Of a stretch of 64,000 bases of DNA, positions 22,127 to 33,401 are shown in pieces. Each line of letters begins with the position of its first letter. Positions within the stretch are counted from its first letter, which is position 1. The translations under genes and the position numbers were made by a program. Origin of the DNA: Lepisosteus oculatus. Lineage: Eukaryota; Chordata; Actinopteri; Semionotiformes; Lepisosteidae. The notes under the pieces are model-generated. The model was not told where the DNA came from and ran no database searches. It was given only the letters and a program-made list of their open reading frames with translations. The stretch is taken from positions 43,470,490 through 43,534,489 of the forward strand of contig NC_090709.1 of assembly GCF_040954835.1 (NCBI RefSeq), given 5' to 3'.

Positions 22127-22535
22127 GAGTCCACCCAGGGACGGGGTTCTTTTGCAATATAAACATTGTCTTCAGTCGATTGGATTTCTCAGCGAAACCA
22201 TAACCATTTTAATATTTGCAGGAAATGCGAGTGTTTAACACGTGTCAGGGTCACCGGGAAATGTCCAATAATGCCCAACATTGCAACTCCCCAGAAAACC
22301 ATATTCACTCAAAAAAAATTATCGTCGAATCTTCATTTATACTCCAGTTGAATCCTCTGCTGAAATATTTTAAAAATACAATGCAGGTTTGTTTGAGAAC
22401 TTGACAAGCATTCTTACAATAGCACTGTGCAGTTGGATTTTGATATTTTGACATATTTACCTTAATTTTAAACATAAATACTATACAGTCTATTGTAATT
22501 TTAAAATATGTTAGCTGAGGATGCAAAGGGGTGAA
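21880..22535 (+). repeat. tRNA-Asn-containing dispersed unit, copy 2
   Basis: Carries both flanks of the tRNA-Asn, matching 1230-1720 inverted, and continues into the repeat also seen at 13868-14215. Confidence 0.75.
22083..22143 (+). pseudogene. tRNA-Asn(GTT), 5' end lost
   Basis: From the D loop onward it is a perfect-looking tRNA-Asn: CGGTTAGCGCG, CGGCTGTTAACCG with GTT, GGTTGGTGGTTCGAGTCC and CAGGGACG. The 5' acceptor strand and 5' D stem are replaced by unrelated sequence, so the acceptor cannot form. Confidence 0.85.
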
Positions 22536-22612
22536 AGGGAAAGGTCAGAGGGTATAGTAAAAACAAGGTTAGGATTGGTGGAGGTGGTAGGGGTGTTGTT
22601 GGTTTTTCTCTT

Positions 22613-23280
22613 GTCATGGAAATATAACTATTAATTTTAAAGGATCACTTACTGACGTCAGACAGCTGCCAATTCTCCAGACGCGTCTCTGGAAGGATAA
22701 ACAGTTTATCCTCCGAGGTTCGTCCAATTTGCTAAAATTGTCCGGGTCCGGATGGAGTTTCAGCAGCCGTTCGCGCTCAGGTTTGTGATCCCGGACGAGC
22801 CCCCAAATTGTCATGGAAATATAACTATCAAGGAAGCCACAAGAGAGAGTTCTCACCTGAGTAAGGTCTTTATTTCAATATTGCAATATTGGGAGCCCTG
22901 CAAAGTGCAACCAGAGACTCAATTTGTTACAAGCAGTACAGGGTTTTTATAAGACGTTGCGCTGTAAAAAAATTCAGCACTTGGTCCCTTCTAAAACTTC
23001 CCCTTTCTCTAAGAGAAAACAGATTACATCATAGAGCGAGAGAAGAAAAACTAGATTTGTTATTCAAAGCTTATCAGTTACTTTCAGCTAATTCTAATGA
23101 CCCAGACAGCATATATTGTTTTGGTACATTGTCTTCTAAACTAACCTAAACAGTGTACTTTGTTGACGAACTGTTTTCTAAAATTCTGCACGCACTGTAG
23201 CACAGCAGTTACATCCTTGAAATATATTATCTAAAAGCACCAATATATTTTTTCAAAGCTCTCTACATTTTTAAGAATCA
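22613..23280 (-). mobile_element. Collapsed endogenous retrovirus (LTR, tRNA-Pro PBS, leader)
   Basis: On the minus strand an LTR-like promoter region (TATAAAA at 22944-22951, AATAAA at 22869-22874) ends ...ATGACA at 22809. A 3-nt gap, the primer site and a leader with a CAGTAAGT-like splice donor follow, and then a repeat of the last 20 or so bases of the LTR (22613-22632). No gag, pol or env remains. The upstream limit of the LTR is uncertain; 23280 is an estimate. It belongs to the gammaretrovirus/epsilonretrovirus-like class by primer type. Confidence 0.75.
22788..22805 (-). other. Retroviral primer binding site, tRNA-Pro type
   Basis: Minus strand TGGGGGCTCGTCCGGGAT, the classical 18-nt site complementary to the 3' end of tRNA-Pro, three bases after the LTR end. 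Confidence 0.92.
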
Positions 23281-23487
23281 ATTTACTTATTAGATTTCCA
23301 CTTCACCGGCATCATGCAAGCAAACTACATAAATATGAGAAAACACGCAAGAGAGTTGTCACTCAGAGTGTCGAAGGGTCGATGTATACTGGGGCTCAGT
23401 TGAAATGCAACGTCAGGACTTTTTCGAATTATGTCACACGAAGAAAGCACAGCCCTTTCCGCCCTGCCGCGTGTGTCTCGGTAACTC

Positions 23488-23559
23488 GCTGTGATCGTAT
23501 AGTGGTCAGTACTTTGCGTTGTGGCCGCAACAACCCCGATCCGAATCCGGGTCACGGCA
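23488..23559 (+). tRNA. tRNA-His(GTG), slightly diverged
   Basis: 72 nt: acceptor GCTGTGA/TCACGGC pairs, D arm TCGTATAGTGGTCAGTA, anticodon arm TGCGTTGTGGCCGCA with GTG. The T arm has A at 53 (mismatch with C61) and C at 55. T55 is normally universal, so function is uncertain. TTTT follows about 16 nt later. In the other arm of the inverted duplication this site is replaced by a LINE. Confidence 0.75.
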
Positions 23560-24133
23560 GAATAGGGGCGTCTGCTTTTACCACTCGCACGAATGAAGGC
23601 AAAAAAAAGCCAATCGATGTGAACGAACGGCGCTTTACAGAGGAGTACTGCCTGACTGGATCGTTCATGAACGACAGAGGCCACTCCGACCTCTTCTCGG
23701 TTTTCTTCAATGACTTACTAAGGATCTTCTTCACATTCGCCCATGCAGGGGAAGCCAGTTACACCAAAGCAAACGCAGGAAAGTGCATTTCAAGCAGAGA
23801 CCAGGAGGGACTTGTTTACACCGAGAGTGGGCGGAGAATGGAACAATGCGCCCAGCCCTGTTGCTGGAGCCGATTCTTGATGAGCTCTTGGGCTCACTAA
23901 GAGGCCCCCGCTGGATGCTAATCTTTCTGTTGTTCTTGCAGGTCCTGCGCTGCTTTTGAGCCGACAGAGCTCGACCTGGTCTGTCGGCACAGCCCAATTG
24001 CAAATGATCGGCTCCGCGTACAGAAGGAACGTGCGTTTGGTACAAGAGTGCACGAAGGCACCGGAAATACATTGGGAACAAATGACCGGTCGCTCAAGAC
24101 CTCTGTGAAGTACAGGAGCGTGCAAAACGAGGC

Positions 24134-24206
24134 TGTTTCCGCCCGGTCTCGAACCGGGGACCTTTCGCGTGTTAGGCGAACGTGATAGCCGCTACACTAC
24201 GGAAAC
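24134..24206 (-). tRNA. tRNA-Val(AAC)
   Basis: 73 nt, acceptor GTTTCCG/CGGAAAC, D arm TAGTGTAGCGGCTATCAC, anticodon arm TTCGC-CTAACAC-GCGAA, T arm CCCGG-TTCGAGA-CCGGG. All stems pair and TTTT follows about 8 nt downstream on the minus strand. The damaged twin is at 3320 and an anticodon-changed relative at 35718. Confidence 0.96.
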
Positions 24207-24315
24207 CTGCAGGGACCGCTGCTGGTGTCTCGCTTGCGTTTCGGGCTGAGAAAGAGACGCGTCACTTTAGGCAGGTGGCGCTGGAGAGAGGAACAAAGGG
24301 CGCGATGAAACAAAA

Positions 24316-24388
24316 TGCCGAAACCCGGGATCGAACCAGGGACCTTTAGATCTTCAGTCTAACGCTCTCCCAACTGAGCTATTTCGGC
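24316..24388 (-). tRNA. tRNA-Phe(GAA)
   Basis: 73 nt identical in plan to vertebrate tRNA-Phe: acceptor GCCGAAA/TTTCGGC, D arm TAGCTCAGTTGGGAGAGC, anticodon GAA, T loop GGTTCGATCC. A TTTT run follows immediately after the 3' end. Truncated relatives lie at 3157 and 35558. Confidence 0.97.
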
Positions 24389-25263
24389 GGTGCGCAAAGC
24401 CCACAGCCACCTGCTCCAGCCTTCCTGTGTTGTGGCATGAGCGCACCAAGAGTAGCGGGAGAGTGTTGCAAGAACGTCACTCAGAAGGAAAGCCACCCAG
24501 CTGCGCCCTCTGAGCTCTGTCCAGCGCATCTTCCTCGCATGGACTCCTGCCTGCGACGGGCAGGAAACAATTAGCAAGAACAGAACGACACCCCATGGGT
24601 GTCTCATGACCGCACCTTAGGTTGTGACACGTGCAGGTGTGAGGGGTTGCCGGGCTACTTTGGAGCAGAGCTTGGGCGGAGGGGGGCGGGAAAGCAGACA
24701 AAGAGGTGACACCTCAAGGTCTGCACGATCACAGCTCTCCGCCGCCCCAGGCTTCCGCTCGATAAGCTACTGGACACACCCGCCCCTCCTCACACAGACC
24801 GTGGAAAAGCCCCCGAGTGGGAGGGCTCTCTCTTCCTCCCAGGAGCTCTTGGACACGACGCACAGACAGGGCGCGGGGAGCCGCCGCCTGCAAACACGGC
24901 TCCAGGCAGGACTCCGCTCCGCAGGAGCCGCAGAGCAGAGGAGATGGGGGCAGCTTAGCTCCTGTGCAGAGACCTGAGCTGTTGTTGCTGTGGATGCTGT
25001 CTTTTCTGCACTCGGGGTAGGACATCAGGAAGCACATTGAAGCGCTGCGACATGCACTGTACAGATCCCGCCACTACTGGGCCCGATTTCCCCGGATCGA
25101 AACCGGGCGGAAACAGGCCCGTTTCGTTTGTTGCCACCCACACTGTTTGGGGATTCGCCTAGCGCTGTGATCGAACAGACCCACTCACCTCTGAGTGTGG
25201 CGGGATCTGCACAGTGGATGTCGCAGCGGATCCTGCTTTCACTTCAATGCGCGTCCTGATGTA

Positions 25264-25315
25264 CCCTGGTCTCCCGCGTGACAGGTGGGGATACTTGCCA
25301 CTATACTAACGAGGA
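25264..25315 (-). pseudogene. tRNA-Asp(GTC) pseudogene, 3' part missing
   Basis: Inverted counterpart of 2591-2643, truncated at the same base after the anticodon arm. Confidence 0.9.
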
Positions 25316-26222
25316 AGACATCGCTCTCTGCTTAGTGTGTAAAACACTTACTTGCAGCATTGTGGGTGCTGTGGTTTAAATGCTATTGGTTTGTGAACAG
25401 AATACCCCTATCCCAGTGCATTGTGCCACATTAAATAAACGCACGAGAAAAAGAGATTCAGAACGCAAAGCTGTGTCAGTGTTCTATGTAAAAAATCGGT
25501 TTGAACATCATGGGAGCTGTTTTTAATAAGCTGCTGAGTAAAGAATATTTTAATCTTCCTGCTGTCAATAGTATTGTGCATATAGTTGACTCTTACCTGA
25601 ATGAAAACAGGACGTAAAGGAAGGGTTTCAGAATTCAGACAAAGCTTTATTCCCGTGCTTACAGTCTGAGTAATTGGAGACTGCGCTGTTATGCTTCCTA
25701 TGGTCATATATGGGTTTTTCGCATGAAGCCGTATTGAACAGTATTTCTCGCGTTGTGAACTTGTGTATACAGCGGTCCCCCGGGTTCCAGTTAGTGCGTA
25801 ATTACGCATCGATGAAAAACCGGAGGTTTAAAAAAAGATAATTAGCTCACTGATACTTTGATGTAGAGGCTGTGGAAAGACCACGTCGTGGTCTTTAAAA
25901 TGCATTTGGTTTGAAGGCGTTCTGTGCTTCCGTTGCGAAGATATGGACAAAAGAATATTCGTGCTTGGTCCAAAAAATGTAATATAAACGAAAAAGTAAA
26001 GGCTGAGAAAGCATTCACAATGTATTTTATGCACAAAGCAAGTATTCTCGCGATTCTAAGAGGTTTCGTGTAAACGCTACAGGCGTGCCAAAATCGTTTT
26101 CGAACTTCAAGCTAACTTTACCCCGGTCAGACACCGAGAGCAATGAAAAGGTGCACGACGCTGTGAAAGAAAACAGAGAAGTGAAAGGCAGTCCTTTCTC
26201 TAAGGAGGTGAAAGAAAAGCTA

Positions 26223-26294
26223 CACCCCGTCGGGGAATCGAACCCCGGTCTCCCGCGTGACAGGCGGGGATACTTGCCACTATACTAACGAGGA
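26223..26294 (-). tRNA. tRNA-Asp(GTC)
   Basis: 72 nt: TCCTCGT acceptor strand pairs with ACGGGGT except for the outermost T:T, D arm TAGTATAGTGGCAAGTA, anticodon arm CCCGCCTGTCACGCGGG with GTC, T arm GGTTCGATTCC. A TTTT run lies about 8 nt downstream on the minus strand. Likely functional; two truncated copies lie in the inverted repeats. Confidence 0.93.
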
Positions 26295-26439
26295 AGACAT
26301 CGCACGCGCCGACCCCCGGCATCGTGTCCCGACCCACCGTGCTGGAAGCCGACGCGTGCTGTGATCCCTTTACGGAGCAGAAATGACAACCGAGGAGCCG
26401 AGAGATCATTTCAGCATTTCGCGTCTGAACGGAAAACTC

Positions 26440-26920
26440 AAACGACCAACTCGGAATGACTTGCCTTTGACGCTTTTCAAAGCATTCTTTGTGCACGACG
26501 ACTGCGCCGCCTAGCAGATACAAATGGGTTGTACAACTTTGAATCACCAGGGAGCACACACACACACACCCGTGCCGTTGAAGTGCTCTGCTTCATTTCT
26601 AAGGGCAACTTAACATTCACTCCTACCCCGTGAAAAGAAAAGACAGCGTCCGCAGCAACAACAGCTCAAGTCTCTGCACAGGGGCTAAGCAACCCCCATC
26701 TCCTCTGCTCTGCGGCTCCTGCGGAGTGGAGTCCTGCCTGGAGCTGTGTTTGCAGGCGGCGGCTCCCCGCGCTCTGTCTGTGCATCGTGTCCAAGAGGTC
26801 CTGGGAGGAAGAGAGAGCCCACCCACTCGGGGGCTTTTCCACGGTCTGTGTGAGGAGGGGCAGGTGTGTCCAGTAGCTTATCGAGCGGAAGCCTGGGGCG
26901 GCGGAGAGCTGGAGGGTGGG
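26440..26920 (+). repeat. Partial copy of the tRNA block spacer
   Basis: Matches 36300-36870 on the same strand, and 26640-26920 matches 24740-24990 inverted. It contains no tRNA. A short (CA)n lies at about 26556-26572. It directly abuts the minisatellite. Confidence 0.75.
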
Positions 26921-26924
26921 TGTC

Positions 26925-29900
26925 AGGGCCATATGACACTTCTTTACGCAGGGAGTGGCAGGGGTGGGATGTCAGGGCCTGACGATACTGCTTTACGCAG
27001 AGAGTGGAGGGTGGGTGTCAGCGCCATACGACACTTCTTAACGTAGAGAGTAGCAGGGTGGGTGTCATGGCCATACAACACTGCTTTACACAGTGAGTGG
27101 CGAGGGTGGGATGTCAGGGTCGTACGACACTTCTTTACGTAGAGAGTGGCGGGGATTGGATGTCAGGGCCTATTGACACTGCTTAATGCAGAGAGTGGAG
27201 GGTGGGTGTCAGGGCCATACGACACTTCTTTACGCAGAGAGTGGAGGGGTGGGATGTCAGGGCCTGACGATACTGCTTTACGCAGAGAGTGGCGGGGTGG
27301 GATGTCGGCGCCATACGATACTTCTTTACACAGATAGTGGTGGGGGTAGGATGTCAGGGCCTGATGATACTGCTTTACGCAAAGAGTGGCGGGTGGTGGG
27401 ATGTCATGGCCTGACGAGACTGCATTATGCAGAGAGTGGCAGGGGTGGGATGTCAGGGCCAGAAGATACTGCTTTTCGCAGAGAGTGGTGAGGGTGGGAT
27501 GTCAGAGGCTGTTGACAGTGCTTTACGCAGAGAGCGTAGGAGGCGGGATGTCAGGGCCATACGACTGCTTTACACATAGAGTGGCGGGGCTGGGATGTCA
27601 TGGCCTGAATGTACTGCATTACGTAGAGAGTGGCGGGGGTCGGATTTCAGGGCCTGACGATACTGCTTTACGCAGAGAGTGGCGGGGTTGGATGTCAGGG
27701 CCATACGACACTGTTTACGCAGAGAGCAGAGGAGGTGGGATGTCGGCGCCATACAACACTTCTTTACGCAGAGAGTGGTGGGGGTAGGATGTCAGGGCCT
27801 GATGATACTGCTTTACGCAAAGAGTGGCGGAGGGTGGGATGTCAGGGCCTGACGATACTGCTTTACGCTGAGAGTGGCAGGGGTTGGATGTCAGGGCAGT
27901 AAGACACCGCTTTATGCAGAGAGTGGAGGGGGTGGGATGTCAGGGCCATACGACACTTCTTTACGCAGAGAGTGGCAGGGGTGGGATGTTAGGGCCTGAC
28001 GATACTGCCTTACGCAGAGAGTGATAAGGGGGGGGTGTCAGGGCCTGACGATACTGCTTTACGCTGAGAGTGGCAGGGGTTGGATGTCAGGGCCGTAAGA
28101 CACTGCTTTATGCTGAGAGTGGAGGGGTGGGTCTCAGGGCTATACGACACTGCTTTACACAGTGAGTGGCGAGGGTGGGATGTCAGGGCCTGACAACACA
28201 GCTTAACGCAGAGAGTGGAGGGTGGGTGTCAGGGCCATACGACACTTCTTTACGTAGAGAGTGGCGGGGGTGGGATGTCAGGGCTTGACGACACTGCTTT
28301 ATGCAGAGAGTGGAGGGGTGGGTGTCAGGGCCATACCACACTTCTTTACGCAGAGAGTGGCAGGGGTGGGATGTAAGGGCCTGACGATACTGCTTTACGC
28401 TGAGAGTGGCAGGGGTTGGATGTCAGGGCAGTAAGACACCGCTTTATGCAGAGAGTGGAGGGGGTGGGATGTCAGGGCCGTAAGACACTGCTTTATGCAG
28501 AGAGTGGCGGGGGTGGGATGTCAAGGCCTGACGATACCGCGTTACGCAGAGAGTACAGGGGGTGGGATGTCAGGGCCTGACGACACTGCTTTATGCAGAG
28601 AGTGGAGGGGTGGGTGTCAGGGCCATACGACAATTCTTTACCCAGAGAGTGGCAAGGGTGGGATGTCAGGGTCTGACGACACTGCATTATGCAGAGAATG
28701 GAGGGGTGTGGATGTCAGGCCAGTAAGACACCGCTTTATGCAGAGAGTGGTGGGGGTGGGATGTCAGAGGCTGACGACAGTGCTTTACGCAGAGAGTGGC
28801 AGGGGTGGGATGTCAGCCTGACGATACTGCTTTACGCAGAGAGTGATAAGGGTGGGATGTCAGGGCCTGACGAGACTGCATTATGCTGAGAGTGGAGGGG
28901 TGGGTCTCAGGGCTATACGACACTGCTTTACACAGTGAGTGGCAAGGGTGGGATGTCAGGGCCTGACAACACAGCTTAACGCAGAGAGTGGAGGGGTGGG
29001 TCTCAGGGTTATACGACAGTGCTTTACGCAGAGAGTGGTGGGGGTGTGATGTCAGGGCCATACGACAGTGCTTTACACAGAGAGTGGTGGGGGTGGGATG
29101 TCAGGGCTTGACGACACTGCTTTATGCAGAGTGTGGAGGGGTGGGTCTCAGGGTTATACGACAGTGCTTTACGCAGAGAGTGGTGGGGGTGTGATGTCAG
29201 GGCCATACGACACTTCTTTACGTAGAGAGTGGCAGGGGTGGGATGTCAGGGCTAGACAACACTGCTTTCCGCAGAGAGTGGTGGGGGTGTGATGTCAGGG
29301 CCATACGACATTTCTTTACACAGAGAGTGGTGGGGGTGTGATGTCAGGGCCATACAACAGTGCTTTACACAGAGAGTGGCGGGGGTGGGATGTCAGGGCC
29401 TGACAACAGAGCTTAACGCAGAGTGTGGAGGGGTGGGTGTCAGGGCCATACGACACTTCTTTACATAGAGAGTGGCGGGGGTGGGATGTCAGGGCTTAAC
29501 GACACTGCTTTAAGCAGAGAGTGGAGGGGTGGGTGTCAGGGGTATATGACAGTGCTTTACGCAGAGAGTGGTGGGGGTGTGATGTCAGGGCCATACGACA
29601 GTGCTTTACACAGAGAGTGGCGGGGAAGGGATGTTAGGGCTTGAAGACACTGCTTTATGTAGAGAGTGGAGGGGAGGGTTTCAGGGCCATAAGACACTGG
29701 TTTTTACAGAGAGTGGAGGGATTGGTGTCAGGGCCATATGACACTGCTTTACACAGAGAGTTGCGGGTGTGGGATCTCAGGGCCTGACAACACAGCTTAA
29801 CGCAGAGAGTGGAGGGGTGGGTGTCAGGGCCATACGACACTTCTTTACGGAGACAGTGGCGGGGGTGGGATGTCAGGGCTAGACGACACTGCTTTATTCA

Positions 29901-30655
29901 AAGAGTGGAGGGGTGGGTGTCAGGGCTATATGACTGTGCTTTCCGCAGAGAGTGGTGGGGGTGTGATGTCAGGTCCTTATGACAGTGTTTTACACAGAGA
30001 GTGGTGGGGGTGGGATGTCAGGGCCTGACGATACTACTTTACCCATTTAGTGGTGGGGGTGGGATGTCAGGGCCATACGACACTTCTTTACGTAGAGAGT
30101 GGCGGGGGTGGGATGTCAGGGCTAGACGACACTGCTTTATTCAAAGAGTGGAGGGGTGGGTGTCAGGGCTATATGACTGTGCTTTCCGCAGAGAGTGGTG
30201 GGGGTGTGATGTCAGGTCCTTATGACAGTGTTTTACACAGAGAGTGGTGGGGGTGGGATGTCAGGGCCATATGACACTGCTTTACACAGAGAGTGGCGGG
30301 ATTGGGATGTCAGGGCCATATGACACTGCTTTACACAGAAAGTGGCGGGGGTGGGATGTCAGGGCCTGACAACACAGCTTAACACAGAGAGTGAAGGGGT
30401 GGGTGTCAGTGCCATACGTCACTTCTTTACGTAGAGAGTGGCGGGGGTGGGATGTCAGGGCCTGACGATTCTTCTTTACGCAGAGAGTGGCGGGGATGGG
30501 ATGTCAGGGCCTGAAGATACTGCTTTTCGCAGAGAGCGGAGGAGGTGGGTTACGACAGTGCTTTCCACTGAGAGTGGTGGGGGTGGGATTTCATGGCCAT
30601 AAGACACTGCTTTATGCAGAGAGTTGAGGGATTGATGTCAGGGCCATACGACAGT
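26925..30655. repeat. G-rich minisatellite, unit about 49 bp
   Basis: About 75 tandem units, each with GGGTGGGATGTCAGGG, then CCATACGACA or CCTGACGATA, then CTTTACGCAGAGAGTGG. Two sub-types alternate irregularly, and a block of about 150 bp recurs with a 240-bp spacing (29862 and 30102). Open frames across it arise from the repeat and show no domain. The plus strand carries closely spaced G runs throughout. Confidence 0.95.
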
Positions 30656-30664
30656 GCTCCAGTC

Positions 30665-30790
30665 AGGCTTCTGCTTGAATTTGTACTCCTCCTCTCTCTC
30701 CCTACCTCTACCTCTCCCTCTCTCTACCTCTCTCCCTACCTCTCCCTTTTCCCCTCCCTACCTCTCTCCCTACCTCTATTTCAATTCAAG
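30665..30790. repeat. Pyrimidine tract, inverted relative of 31900-32145
   Basis: CTCTCCCTACCTCT-type repeats preceded by TTGAATTTGTACTCCT. The reverse complement of both parts occurs at 31905-32145, so the two tracts form an inverted pair around a LINE end. Confidence 0.75.
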
Positions 30791-31340
30791 GTGCTTTATT
30801 AGCATGACCGATGGGTACAATCAGTGTTGCCAAAGCAAATAAAAATAATAAAATTAACAAGGAACAAAACAAGAAATAGAAGTAAAATAAAATCTACAGA
30901 CATGTTACAGACATTTACAACAAAGACATATTATAAAATATTGACATATACTGTAGGCGGCTGGAGCATTATTGGGAGACAGACTCACTGTTCCTCAGGC
31001 TGTGACAGGAGATCACACACTGGGCTGCCAGATCAACTGAGTTCCCTCCTCCCTCTCCCAGTAGGATTGGGACCTGTTGTGGTTTTGGCAGGTGTGGGAA
31101 CTCTGGGATTAGATTTCTGAATTTCGGGAAGAATGTTTCTCTAATCCCAGAGTATCTGTCACAGTGCAGTAGGAAGTGCACCTCTGTCTCTATTTCTCCC
31201 CGCTGGCAGTGGGAGCACAGCCTGTCCTCTCTGGGCAGCCAGGTCTGCCTGTGTCGCCCAGTTTCTATGGCCAGGTTGTGGTCACTGAGCCTGTACTTCG
31301 TCAGGGTCTGTTTCTGTTTGTTATTTTTTATTTTGGTCAA
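30777..31340 (-). mobile_element. LINE 3' end with ORF C-terminus (L2/CR1-like)
   Basis: Minus strand 31340-30969 encodes the C-terminal part of a non-LTR ORF2: KYRLSDHNLAIETGRH, PREDRLC-SHC and HFLLHCDRYSGIRE, a Cys/His-containing tail module seen in several fish LINEs. A 3' UTR ends AATAAAGCACCTTGAATTGA at about 30777. The same 3' end appears at 52395-52455 and near 59885. The clade assignment is tentative. Confidence 0.75.
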
Positions 31341-31899
31341 ATATTCAGCTAGTGTGTATTGTCTGTTTAAGGTTCTGTAGCATTCCAGTTTATGTTGTGT
31401 TTGTGTGTGTCCCAGTGTGTGAGATATTGCTGTTTGATCTGTGCTGTGATGTGGTTGAGTCTGGGTTGTGGTGCTCTACCTCTCCCTCTCTGTGGGGCCA
31501 GCAGGGGGTGCTCACCCTGTGGTCTGTGTGGGTCCTAATGCACCAGTATAGTGACGGGGGACACGATCTGGCCCACCAGCGACGAGCAGGTTACCAGATC
31601 TAGACAACGGGGGCAACTCTTAGTCGTATGAGCTTAGTCACACATCGCAGCGATTAAAAAAACAAAATAAACGTATTATGTCTGTTACTAACAACTTTTT
31701 TTTCCTACATTGAAAGTCTCTTTCCCGGGTGATTTTCTAGCGTGACTGGGGCTCTTCATTTCTCCTCGGTGTCTCATCGCGGGCGGATTTGAAACAGACT
31801 ACAGAACCTGCCGCTGCAGTGCTCTCGGTTAGGGGCTCTCATCCTGCATCATCAATCTTACACAGGAGGGACGGAGCTGGATTTCTGTCTGGAAAATAA
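31341..31899. other. Non-coding stretch with a SINE fragment
   Basis: 31494-31564 matches the body of the 5S SINE (GGGGCCAGCAGGGGG to TAGTGACGGGG). Otherwise nothing recognised. Confidence 0.5.
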
Positions 31900-32145
31900 A
31901 CTCCAGAGTGAGAGAGAGAGAGAGCAGAGAGGGGTAGGGAGAGGTAGAGAGAGGTACAGCGGTAGAGAGGTAGAGAGAGGGAGAGAGGTGGAGGGCGAGG
32001 GAGAGGGAGAGAGGTGGAGAGAGAGGGGGTTAGGGAGAGAGGGAGAGGTAGAGAGAGGGAGAGGTAGAGGTAGGGAGAGAGGTAGGGAGGGGAAAAGGGA
32101 GATGTAGAGAGAGGGAGAGAGAGGGAGCAGGAGTACAAATTCAAG
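31900..32145. repeat. Purine-rich GA tract
   Basis: Nearly uninterrupted GAGAGGTAGAGAG-type sequence on the plus strand, the inverted relative of 30665-30790. Confidence 0.85.
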
Positions 32146-32375
32146 AAGGAGAAAATCCAAAACACAACACAGGCGTCGGCATGCGTGGGCTACAAAAGGA
32201 ACAAGTAAAATGTTTCTTCCAGGCTGAAAAGAGAAGGAAGGAAAACACACCGTTGCGGCGCTACGACACGAAGACGCCGAGCCAGTTGAGCACAGCAAAC
32301 CCAACCTGTTCTCACAAATTGCTTGTGCTTCAGGCGAAATAAAAGCTGCTGAGCTAAATCAGGAAGCGGTAATTA

Positions 32376-33330
32376 TTAGGACTGCTCACTGTTCCTCAGC
32401 CTGGGACAGGAGATCACACTGTATTATTATTATTGAGAGACAGGCTCACTGTCTGTTCCTCAGGCTGGGACAGGAGATCACACACTGTATTATTATTACT
32501 GAGAGACAGGCTCACTTTCTGTTCCCCAGACTGGAACAGGAGATCACACACTGTATTATTATTATTGAGAGACAGGCTCACTGTGTCTTCGTTTGGGCTC
32601 GGACAGTAGATCACACACTGTATTATTATTACTGAGAGAGAGGCTCACTGTCTGTTCCTCAGGCTGGGATAGGAGATCACACACTGTATTATTATTATTG
32701 AGAGTCTGGCTCACTGTTCCCGAGGCTGGGACAGGAGATCCCACACTGTATCATTATTATTTAGAGACAGACTCACTGTCTTTTCCTCAGTCTGGGACAG
32801 GAGGTCACACACTGTATTATACTTATTGAGAGACAGACTCACTGTCTTTTTCTCAGTCTGGGACAGGTGGTCACACACTATATTATTATTGAGAGACAGG
32901 TTCACTGTCTGTACCTCAGGCTGGGACAGTAGATCACACTGTATTATTATTATTAATATTATTGAGAGTCTGGCTCACTGTTCGCCAGGCTGGGACAGGA
33001 GATCCCACACTGTATTATTATTATTGAGAGACAGGCTCACTGTTTGTTCCTCAGGCTGGGACAGGAGATCCCACACTGAATTATTATTATTGAGAGACAG
33101 GCTTACTCTCTGTTCCTCAAGCTGAGACAGGACATCACATACTGTATTCTTATTATTGAGAGACAGTCTCACTGTCTGTTCCCCAGGCTGGGACAGGAGA
33201 TAACATTGTATTATTATTGAGAGACAAACTCACTGTCTGTTCCTCAGGCTGGGACAGTAGATCACACTGTATTATTATTATTGAGAGTCTGGCTCACTGT
33301 TCCCCAGGCTGGGACAGGAGATCCCACACT

Positions 33331-33401
<71 letters not shown>

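Larger units (their letters stand above)
23562..26127. repeat. Right arm of the large inverted duplication
   Basis: Reverse complement of 1776-3965 with about 370 bp more in the middle (roughly 24400-24960). It holds intact Val and Phe tRNAs on the minus strand and a truncated Asp. The intact Asp at 26223 lies just outside. Confidence 0.85.

Noticed and set aside
27146-30274. Many 60-130 codon frames with repeated peptides across the G-rich minisatellite
   Set aside because: They follow from the tandem unit, break at every change of unit length and have no start or splice context.
31858-32304. Ser/Leu/Pro-rich 148-codon frame on the minus strand
   Set aside because: It is a translation of the GA-rich low-complexity tract.
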